A stretch of DNA of 36,223 bases from an uncultured Lentisphaerota bacterium (GTDB taxonomy: Bacteria > Verrucomicrobiota > Kiritimatiellia > RFP12 > UBA1067): NCBI GenBank assembly GCA_900321255.1, contig ONVK01000016.1, positions 1 to 36,223 on the forward strand, read 5' to 3'. The position numbers and the translations under genes are program-made. Position 1 is the stretch's first letter. Each line of letters starts with the position of its first letter. Shown here one piece after another: positions 23,254-30,024 of this stretch. The notes under the pieces were generated by a model, which saw only the letters and a list, made by a program, of their open reading frames with translations, was not told the DNA's origin and made no database searches.

Positions 23254-26200
23254 ATGCCAGGACCGGGGGGAATAAACGGATCGCAGCCGTTCAAGCTGAC
23301 GGTTGAAAGCTTCAATAGACCGCACAACGTCGCGGGTGGCGGCGCGCGCGCGAACGCGCCGACGGCGCTGAACAACGCGCAGCCCGCCGCCGCGCCGCAG
23401 CCGGCCGTCGCGCAGGCCCAGCAGCAGCGGAAGGGCTTCTTTGCGTGGATCATGAGTTTCTTCAGGAGCGCCGAGCCCGCGCCCGCGCCGGCGCCGCGCG
23501 TCAACGCGCCGCAGGTGCCGCCGCACAAGCAGTTCAACGACCGCCTCTTCAATAATGTGGAGCTCAACGCTTTCGCGGCGCTTCCGCAGAACTTCAGGGA
23601 TGCGCTCATGACGCTGGAGGGCGCGCTGCGCGCCAAGTTCGGCGAGACGATCGTCGTCAAAGACGACAATCTGTGCGAGCAGCTGACGTCGTCCAGGTGC
23701 AAGATGACCAGGATGACAGCGCTTGTCGATCAGGCAAACGCCGCCGGACGCGAAATCACGGTCGAAGAAATCGTGCAGGAATACACGGCGCGCGCGAACC
23801 AGCTTTTTGTAGAGGCGGCGATCGGGAACAAGTTTGCCGAGATGTGCGATGCCGAAAAAGTCAAGCTCGGCGGATCGCCCCTCTCCCAGGGCGCTTTGAT
23901 GGCAAAGCGGCATCCGGAAATAGCAGAGGATCTCTGCAGGTGCAATACGCCGGCTGAGATCGCACAGGTCCTCGAAAAACACGCCGCGAAATTCTCCGCC
24001 CTCATCGAGACGCGGCGGGAGATAAACGAGGCTATGGCATCGGCCGAGAACACATGCTGCGAAAAGCTTGCGTCCGCCCTCGGCATGCACAAGAGCCTCG
24101 TTTCGTCGATGGTCGAAATGTCGAAGCTGAAAAACAAAATGCTCGACCTTGGAAACCAGATGATGGGAGGGACATACCCGGGCTGCATGAATCCCGGGTT
24201 CAGCGCCAAGGCGGCGCTGGAGAAGGTTGTGGACGACTTCGTCGACGGCCGCGCAAGGTACCTGGCGGAGATCGACCAGATCAATGTCGGCGAAGACGTC
24301 AAGCAACGCTGGAAGGCGATGGTCCTCAACGCCAACAGCCTGCCGGTCATGCGTCCGGCGCAGGTGATGCAGCTTGCAGCCGCCGTCAATCTCGGCAAGT
24401 TCGATGGTGCGCTCGACAGCCGCATGCCGCTCAAGCTGCGGTGCGAAATCTTCACCGACCTCAACCGTGAGCTGCGCGAGGCCATGCTGTCGGTTCTGGG
24501 GGACCAGGCGTTCAAAAAGCTCGGCGCCGAAGAGTTCACCGGGCTGACGACTCTTGCCGAGGACATCGCGCTTTCCGGCAAGCCGGCGCTGCTGCAGAAG
24601 ATCAAGGACGCCAAGACCATGCTCAGCGACGATGTCTACGTGGAGATGTCCAGGACGGGCAACACCGGCGCCAGCATGTTCGTCTCATCCCTTCTCATCG
24701 TCATCCAGCCTACGGCCGAGAATCCGTTGACCAGCGAACCGAGGTTCATGGCGGCCGTCAACACGGAGATCGACGCCGCGATCGCAGAGAGCGGCGTTAC
24801 CGACGCCAAGGTGATCGCCGACGTAAAGGCTGTGATGGTCGAGAAGGGGAAGGGCGTCCTCAAGGGCGCCACGACGCTCGCGGCGCTGTCCGATTTCGTC
24901 GGCTCCGTCAAGGAGCAGGCCCAGGTGCTGGCGAAGACGCTTGACGCCGTGGCAAAGACACGTGCGAAGGCCAGGGACGCCGCCGCGACGACGATTGCGC
25001 TCTCCTCCGGGCTCGGCAGGGGACATGTCCTCAACAACCTCGACATGACGAGCATTTCGTCCGGTTCCGGCAAGCTCCGCTTCCTGTACGACGACATCGT
25101 GTCCCAGGCGAAGAAGGGACCCGTCGACTACAGTGCCACGGTGAACAAGGCTAGCGCGATCGTCACGGACTTCGCGAACGACAAGATTGCCATGCTGAAG
25201 GCCGTCAACGAGGCGGGGTTCGATCCCGTGGAGCGCGCGCACTACGAGATGCTGGTGCTCAAGACGAGCAGCTGGCGGGATGCGAGCATCGTGTCCGTGG
25301 CCAAGGAGCTCGCCGGCAACGACACCGTCAAGTCGGCGTTCAAGTCGCTCGCCGGTCTCCTCAAGCCGGATCGCGCCGCGACGCTCGACGCGAGGGAAAT
25401 CGGCGCGGGCTTTCAGATGTTTGCCGCGGTGTTCTCGCAGGAGATTCTCACCAAGTATCAAGACATTGGTCAGAAGACGGCGGAGTCCAGCGATTTGCAG
25501 CAGCTCCTGCAGATGATGACGACTTCCCTTCTCGAAAAGGAGCATCCCGAGATGGCGGCGAGCCTCGCGCGCCTGGCGGAATCGGGCAAGCTCCCCGAGG
25601 TCGGCGACTACATGAGCGCCGCCCTGACTAAAACGCGCGCGCTCAAGATGGACTACATGACGCTTGAGCAGGCCGGCCTCACAGGGCAGCCGAACAACGA
25701 ACCGATCCGCTCGGTCCTGAAAAACCCGAACCTCGTCTACGACCAGGCGAAGTACGACCAGAGCGTGAAGGATGTCTCGATTCTAAACGTCGCAAACTCC
25801 TTCTTCTGCGCCATGACGTCCGACTTCCCCACGAAGGGCGCGTTCGCCGACGCCGACAAGTACATCGCGGGCAAGCTGACCGGCGGCCAAGTGATGCAGA
25901 AGTACGGCGAGGGGCTCCCCTCCGAGACGCAGCCTATCCTGAAAAAACTCGTTGACCGCCTCGACTGGCGTCCGAATTCCGCGGCGAAGTCGGAGGAGAT
26001 CGTCGGGAACTTCGTCAAGGACCTCAAGAACTGGCGCGACATCGCGCCCGGCTCGGGGGATTCCGCAGGGATTGAGAACGTCATGCAGCGCCGCATGAAC
26101 GAGTACCTGGTCGACGTCATGAACGGCCAGACCCAAAGCAGCGGGTTCGAGAACGTGAACGGCGCAGACGTCTTCCTGACGTTCATGCAGGACCTTCCGC

Positions 26201-26691
26201 GCATCAACTACACGCTGAACGGTTCGACGATGCAGCCCAAGCGCGCCTCTGAGATGCTGGACGAGTTCAAGAAGGCGCTCGGAAACGATCCGGCAAAGGT
26301 CAAGGCGCTGTCGGTGGTTGCCAACCAGCAGATATTCGGCGAGTTCACCACCGCGGTGTCAAACAGGATTGCGCTCCCCGGATGGAAGCGCGGCCAGGAG
26401 GAGGAGGATATCGCGAACGTCCCGAACATCGAGAAGTTCGCCTCCCGCGACATCACCAAGACCGGATGCCCGTTCTTCGACAGCGGCAACGCGTCGTTCG
26501 AAATCGACATCGCTCCCGACGGACAATCCGCGAAGATCCGCGCCAAGTCCGAGTCGCCCATGCGCGGCGACTACACGCTGATGGAGAAGGGCAAGGACGT
26601 CGGCAAGTGCGTCATAACCCAGGAGTTCACGCTGGAGTTCGGCGCTGAACCCGTCATCAAGGACCTCAAGATAGGACAGACGTTCGCATGA
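23254..26691 (+). CDS. Giant putative T3SS substrate (1145 residues), unknown family
   Basis: I do not recognise this family. The N-terminus is disordered and rich in Asn, Pro, Ala and Gln (residues 1-90), interrupted by a basic-aromatic segment RKGFFAWIMSFFRS (59-72) that might bind a chaperone or a membrane. The bulk (100-1000) is predicted helical and Ala/Lys/Asp-rich, and the last 100 residues look beta-rich (SFEIDIAPDGQSAKIRAK, VITQEFTLEFGAEP). There is no Sec signal or long membrane helix. GAGGAGG precedes ATG 23254. A CesT-like chaperone overlaps its stop (ATGA), the usual effector-chaperone pairing, and ECF box A lies upstream. Together these support a type III effector. Confidence 0.7.
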   Translation: MPGPGGINGSQPFKLTVESFNRPHNVAGGGARANAPTALNNAQPAAAPQPAVAQAQQQRKGFFAWIMSFFRSAEPAPAPAPRVNAPQVPPHKQFNDRLFNNVELNAFAALPQNFRDALMTLEGALRAKFGETIVVKDDNLCEQLTSSRCKMTRMTALVDQANAAGREITVEEIVQEYTARANQLFVEAAIGNKFAEMCDAEKVKLGGSPLSQGALMAKRHPEIAEDLCRCNTPAEIAQVLEKHAAKFSALIETRREINEAMASAENTCCEKLASALGMHKSLVSSMVEMSKLKNKMLDLGNQMMGGTYPGCMNPGFSAKAALEKVVDDFVDGRARYLAEIDQINVGEDVKQRWKAMVLNANSLPVMRPAQVMQLAAAVNLGKFDGALDSRMPLKLRCEIFTDLNRELREAMLSVLGDQAFKKLGAEEFTGLTTLAEDIALSGKPALLQKIKDAKTMLSDDVYVEMSRTGNTGASMFVSSLLIVIQPTAENPLTSEPRFMAAVNTEIDAAIAESGVTDAKVIADVKAVMVEKGKGVLKGATTLAALSDFVGSVKEQAQVLAKTLDAVAKTRAKARDAAATTIALSSGLGRGHVLNNLDMTSISSGSGKLRFLYDDIVSQAKKGPVDYSATVNKASAIVTDFANDKIAMLKAVNEAGFDPVERAHYEMLVLKTSSWRDASIVSVAKELAGNDTVKSAFKSLAGLLKPDRAATLDAREIGAGFQMFAAVFSQEILTKYQDIGQKTAESSDLQQLLQMMTTSLLEKEHPEMAASLARLAESGKLPEVGDYMSAALTKTRALKMDYMTLEQAGLTGQPNNEPIRSVLKNPNLVYDQAKYDQSVKDVSILNVANSFFCAMTSDFPTKGAFADADKYIAGKLTGGQVMQKYGEGLPSETQPILKKLVDRLDWRPNSAAKSEEIVGNFVKDLKNWRDIAPGSGDSAGIENVMQRRMNEYLVDVMNGQTQSSGFENVNGADVFLTFMQDLPRINYTLNGSTMQPKRASEMLDEFKKALGNDPAKVKALSVVANQQIFGEFTTAVSNRIALPGWKRGQEEEDIANVPNIEKFASRDITKTGCPFFDSGNASFEIDIAPDGQSAKIRAKSESPMRGDYTLMEKGKDVGKCVITQEFTLEFGAEPVIKDLKIGQTFA

Positions 26692-27125
26692 CACACCACG
26701 AACTTTTGAGAAAACTCGGCGAGACCGCAGGAATCGAGCTGGAACTCTCCGCCGCCGGCACGGCCGCAGTGAAATTCGACGGGGACGAAGTCAACTTCGA
26801 GTCCGACTGCGGCAGGCTCTACGTCTACGCCGACATCGCGTCCGCGGAAGGGCGCGAAGCCGACTTCGGCAAGCTCCTCGAACTGAACAACCTCTTTGCG
26901 GGGACGGACGGCGCGACCATCGGACTTGACCACGTGCGCGGCACGTTCACGCTCTGCCGCATGGTCGAGGGCGATGCCGAATACGCCGCCTTCGAGCGGA
27001 CCGTCGCCAGCTTCGTGACGGCGCTCCGCCTCATCCGGAGGGAACTCTCGGAAGGCGGAGGCTCCGCGTCCGCGCCGCAGCCCGCCATCGGACATCTTCA
27101 TGACGGGCACATCATGCAGGTGTAG
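26688..27125 (+). CDS. CesT-family T3SS chaperone of the 1145-residue substrate
   Basis: Class I chaperones bind near the N-terminus of one effector. This 145-residue acidic protein has the clear CesT pattern: helix (HELLRKLGETAGI), strands (AAVKFDGDEVNFESDCGRLYVYADIA), helix (FGKLLELNNLFAGTDGATIGLD, with the typical 'LL..N' position), strands (GTFTLCRMV) and a C-terminal helix (YAAFERTVASFVTALRLIRREL). It overlaps the substrate stop by ATGA, which strongly suggests it serves that protein. The last 25 residues are a flexible tail ending HDGHIMQV. Confidence 0.82.
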   Translation: MTHHELLRKLGETAGIELELSAAGTAAVKFDGDEVNFESDCGRLYVYADIASAEGREADFGKLLELNNLFAGTDGATIGLDHVRGTFTLCRMVEGDAEYAAFERTVASFVTALRLIRRELSEGGGSASAPQPAIGHLHDGHIMQV

Positions 27126-27183
27126 GACGGTTGAAGGGCTTTGCGCCCAGGCAACAATGTGGGATTGTCGTGAATCGGAAATA

Positions 27184-27198
27184 TGGTAAAATATACCA
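27184..27198 (+). promoter_or_regulatory. Extended -10 promoter overlapped by a dyad
   Basis: TGGTAAAAT (27184-27192) fits an extended -10, with a weak TTGTCG 16 bases upstream (27165-27170). The same bases form an inverted repeat, TGGTA-5 bases-TACCA. A second dyad (ACAAT-5-ATTGT, 27154-27168) overlaps the -35 region, and a small ACCGA-GAAA-TCGGT hairpin follows at 27202-27215. This looks like a housekeeping promoter with possible operators, about 40 bases upstream of ECF box B. Confidence 0.4.
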
Positions 27199-27233
27199 AA
27201 AACCGAGAAATCGGTCGTGCCGCGGAAAAATCG

Positions 27234-27263
27234 TGTAACCTTTTGCCGCGTCATGTGTAGACA
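27234..27263 (+). promoter_or_regulatory. Putative ECF promoter box, copy B
   Basis: TGTAACC at 27234-27240 and TGTGTAGACA at 27254-27263, again with a 13-base spacer. The spacer also resembles that of copy A (TTTTGCCGCGTCA against TAATGCTGCGTGA). It lies about 40 bases before the start of the 680-residue substrate gene, in a true intergenic region. Confidence 0.75.
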
Positions 27264-27266
27264 GGG

Positions 27267-27302
27267 CAGAAAAAGGAGGTAAAACAGAAAAAGGAGGTAA
27301 AA
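27267..27302 (+). repeat. 18-bp tandem duplication carrying two ribosome binding sites
   Basis: CAGAAAAAGGAGGTAAAA occurs twice, end to end (27267-27284 and 27285-27302), with no mismatch. Each copy has AAGGAGGT. The second is well spaced for ATG 27305; the first is 18 bases further away and could act as a standby site. Confidence 0.9.
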
Positions 27303-27304
27303 CA

Positions 27305-29347
27305 ATGTCAGCATGGGTAGAACATATCGCAAACGTGTCATTCACGCAGCATTTCCTCGGCATCGGGGGAGACGCTCCGACGAATAAGGAGATCGGCGTC
27401 AACGACAACGTCTTCGACGTCACTTTCGAAAACGGGCACGTCAACGCACGCTTCACGTCCGGGAACTGGTTCACGAACCTCTTCCGCGGCAAGACGATGC
27501 GCCGTTTCAAGGAAAACCTCCAGACCCAGTACGACAACTGGGTCAACGGGATGGAGACGGCAAAGAGCGCCGGATTCAAGGTGAACACGAACGTCGCAGC
27601 CATCCGGGACACCGTGAACAAGTGCCTCGACATCATACATGATGCGCGCGAAAAACTCGACAAGGTTCCGCTGCACTGTTCGAAGGACGCTTTCAGGGCG
27701 TGTGCGATGCCCCATTTAGAGATTGAACTGGACCTGCGCGACCTCGAGCGTCTTGATTACTACAAAGAGTCGATGCCCCAGAACATCAAAAAATACGCCA
27801 ATCGCCTCGGGCAGATCGGCGAGCTCGCCGCCGTGCGCAACGAGCTCATGTCCGTCGCGACGGGTACGGAGGCCGACGCGATACTGCTCAACCGGCTCGG
27901 GTTCAAGACACACGTGGAAAATAACTACATGGGCAAGTCGGAGACGGAAAAGAAGCAATACATCCTGAACATGATCGACGCCATAATCGACGGATTTCTC
28001 CAGGCCGTCAACGGGATGAAGGACAAGAACACCGAACTGTTCGAGTTTCTCGACGCATTCGACGGCGCCTGCGTCGAGGCAAAGAACGACAATGTCCAGA
28101 CGTGGCTCCAGAACGCGGCCGGCATATCGAAGGCGTCCCGCTCCGACACGACGAACGACCTCGCGTTCTCCGCGGCGGCCGAGTTCAACGCCCTCGCGGA
28201 CGAGGTGAAGGCGCCGTTCCGCGAAGAGGCGCGCAAATCCTGCGAGGCCGAGATCCGCGCCCAGTGCAAGAAGGAGAATGTCACGAGCGAGGAGCTCATC
28301 AAGGCCCGCATCGACACCCAGGTCGACCGCATCCTCGAGAAGAGGGCCGGTGAAATCGAGCCGCTAATCCTCGAGAAGATCAAGACCGACGGCAAGTTCG
28401 CCCTTTACGAAAACCTCGTCGGCGCCAAACGCCCCGTCACGCTGATTTCCAAGGGCGCGAACGGCGGCTGGATGGTCACGACCCTCGTCGACAAGAACAA
28501 AAAGCCCATCCTGAAGCCCGTCTCGGCCTACGACATCGACAAGAACTTCGACAAGCTCGTCGAGATGTACAAGGAGGACGCCGTCCTCATGGGCACTGTC
28601 AAGTACGAGACGCGCGAGGAGTCCGGCCTCGAGCCGGGGAACCGCATGGACTTCCACGCAAAGGGCGTGCTCGATCTCGCCAATGCGGCAAAGAAAAACG
28701 ACGCGAAGCTGAAGGAGCTCGCCGATGCCGTCAAGGCCCAGATGCGCGTCCATCCCGACGTCACCGACGCGGAGTTCGAGAACGCCGTCCGCACGGGGCT
28801 CGGCGACTTGACCAGGTCGATGTCGAACAACGACGACGAGAACAGGACGAAGTTCGACGGGTTCGTGAACAACGTGGCCGACGGCTCCTACGCCGACCAG
28901 CTCTCCGATGCCGATCGGCTCGCCAACCTCATCGCCCGCCGGGTCGAGAACATCCTGGCCCCCCAGGAAGCCCTGCTCGCGGACATCGACAACAAGGCGG
29001 CCCGTTGCGCCCAGATGATGAAGCTCGTCTACCGCGACAAGACCGTGGACGTCCAAAAGGCGCAGCAGGCCATCGCGACGACGCTTCGAACGATGAACGA
29101 GCGTATCCAGTCGACGGGCGATTCCAACAACAAGAGCGACAAGGCCTGCAGGGACAACTTCAACCGCATGGTGACCAACGGACGCCTCTTCACGGACAAG
29201 GTGGTCTACGACGTCTCCCACCGGCCGGCCGGATCTGACGAAGTCAATCTGCACAAAGACATGGATTATCTTCTGGCCTGCATCAAGCATTACGGAAAGA
29301 TCGATCCCAAGGTATTCATCCTCGACAAGGCGAAGGAGGTCGCGTAG
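27305..29347 (+). CDS. Putative T3SS substrate (680 residues), unknown family
   Basis: The family is not recognised. Residues 30-70 hold an amphipathic aromatic-basic stretch (ARFTSGNWFTNLFRGKTMRRF) that recalls the segment near the N-terminus of the 1145-residue protein. The rest is mostly helical and rich in Asp, Lys, Asn and Ala, with no signal peptide or membrane helix. It follows ECF box B and a doubled Shine-Dalgarno sequence, so high expression is plausible. Its stop overlaps by one base the GTG of a CesT-like chaperone gene (now frameshifted), repeating the effector-chaperone pairing of the preceding unit. I infer a type III effector; the biochemical activity is unknown. Confidence 0.68.
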   Translation: MSAWVEHIANVSFTQHFLGIGGDAPTNKEIGVNDNVFDVTFENGHVNARFTSGNWFTNLFRGKTMRRFKENLQTQYDNWVNGMETAKSAGFKVNTNVAAIRDTVNKCLDIIHDAREKLDKVPLHCSKDAFRACAMPHLEIELDLRDLERLDYYKESMPQNIKKYANRLGQIGELAAVRNELMSVATGTEADAILLNRLGFKTHVENNYMGKSETEKKQYILNMIDAIIDGFLQAVNGMKDKNTELFEFLDAFDGACVEAKNDNVQTWLQNAAGISKASRSDTTNDLAFSAAAEFNALADEVKAPFREEARKSCEAEIRAQCKKENVTSEELIKARIDTQVDRILEKRAGEIEPLILEKIKTDGKFALYENLVGAKRPVTLISKGANGGWMVTTLVDKNKKPILKPVSAYDIDKNFDKLVEMYKEDAVLMGTVKYETREESGLEPGNRMDFHAKGVLDLANAAKKNDAKLKELADAVKAQMRVHPDVTDAEFENAVRTGLGDLTRSMSNNDDENRTKFDGFVNNVADGSYADQLSDADRLANLIARRVENILAPQEALLADIDNKAARCAQMMKLVYRDKTVDVQKAQQAIATTLRTMNERIQSTGDSNNKSDKACRDNFNRMVTNGRLFTDKVVYDVSHRPAGSDEVNLHKDMDYLLACIKHYGKIDPKVFILDKAKEVA

Positions 29348-29756
29348 TGGCGGGCACATGTGAAGACGCCCTTGGTGCGCTCGCCGCGCACCTTGGGCTG
29401 CCGCTTGAGTTCAAGGACGGTTCCTGCAGTTTCAACGTCGGCGGGCAGCCGTTTACGATAACAAACGACGACGAGCTGGACAGGCTCGTCGTCTCGGCGC
29501 TTGTTGCGGACGACACGAGGGGCTGCCGGCCGTAGGGCGCGATCCCGAAACGGGCTTCATCGCCGCTTTCGTGGTCTATCCCTGCTCGCGGCTCGTCGCG
29601 GCGGAGTTCCCCGACGCGTTCACGAAGTTCGTGTCCTTCGCCGCGCGCCTCGCCGAGCGCCTCGCGACGGAGCGGGACGCGCCGCCGTCCGAACCGTCCA
29701 CGGATTTGGACGACTCCCACTACGACATGCTTTCAAGCGGATATTTTCATGTGTAA
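29347..29756 (+). pseudogene. CesT-like T3SS chaperone, frameshifted
   Basis: The two halves are typical of a class I chaperone but lie in different frames. Frame 1 (GTG 29347) gives CEDALGALAAHLGLPLEFKDG, strands, and DDELDRLVVSALVADDTRG, then stops at TAG 29533-29535. Frame 3 continues without a gap: LPAVGRDPETGFIAAFVVYP, then the C-terminal helix FTKFVSFAARLAERLATE, ending HV-stop at 29756. One missing base in the G run at 29519-29522 explains it. The full product would be about 136 residues. It would serve the 680-residue substrate just upstream. A sequencing or assembly error in a homopolymer is quite possible. ECF box C overlaps its stop codon. Confidence 0.7.
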
Positions 29757-29781
29757 CCTTTTCGCGGATTGTGTGTATACA
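29752..29781 (+). promoter_or_regulatory. Putative ECF promoter box, copy C
   Basis: TGTAACC at 29752-29758 and TGTGTATACA at 29772-29781, with a 13-base spacer; one base differs from copies A and B in the second half. It begins inside the chaperone stop region (gtg-taa) and is oriented toward the substrate at 30025, which would give a leader of roughly 235 bases that contains the cruciform element. Confidence 0.7.
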
Positions 29782-29838
29782 GGTAGTCGGCCGCCCGCGC
29801 TACGCATGGGAATGTAAATGAGGATAAGTCTTGCAAGA

Positions 29839-29971
29839 TGGAAACAACCATGACAACTGATAAAAACAACTTCTTTTGCGGCGGGCAACACGCCCGCCGG
29901 ATCAAGGGCGCCGCGAGGTTTCGCGGCGAGAAAGAGGATGTTGTTTTTACAAGTTGTTTTTGTTGTTTCCA
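29839..29971 (+). other. 133-base cruciform-like structured element in a 5' leader
   Basis: Imperfect inverted repeats of about 31 bases (5' arm from TGGAAACAAC at 29839, 3' arm ending GTTGTTTCCA at 29971; the inner shared block is TAAAAACAAC/GTTGTTTTTA) enclose two perfect hairpins: CGGCGGGC-AACAC-GCCCGCCG (29879-29899) and CGCCGCGA-GGTT-TCGCGGCG (29909-29928). The RNA would fold as a three-way junction. It is non-coding in the sense direction and lies in the leader between ECF box C and the substrate at 30025. It could be a MITE or REP-type element or a regulatory RNA domain. I see no target-site duplication. Confidence 0.7.
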
Positions 29972-30012
29972 ATAGAACTTACAGACAAGAAAAGTTTAAA
30001 GTTAAAAGTTAA

Positions 30013-30021
30013 GGGGGGGGG
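30013..30021 (+). repeat. Nine-G tract at the ribosome binding site
   Basis: Nine consecutive G residues lie 3 bases before ATG 30025, directly after AT-rich words (AGTTTAAAGTTAAAAGTTAA, 29992-30012). No other Shine-Dalgarno sequence is available to the gene. Homopolymers of this length slip in replication, so tract length could change translation. Confidence 0.7.
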
Positions 30022-30024
30022 ACA

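Noticed and set aside
27135..27147. GGGC-TTTGC-GCCC hairpin as a terminator after the CesT gene
   Set aside because: The stem is only 4 bp and no T tract follows.
29733..29972. 79-residue - strand ORF across the cruciform element
   Set aside because: It spans the inverted repeats and ECF box C, lacks a ribosome binding site and has no protein-like pattern.
29757..30024. IS element or transposon remnant
   Set aside because: No transposase fragment or target duplication is visible; only the inverted-repeat element itself can be supported.
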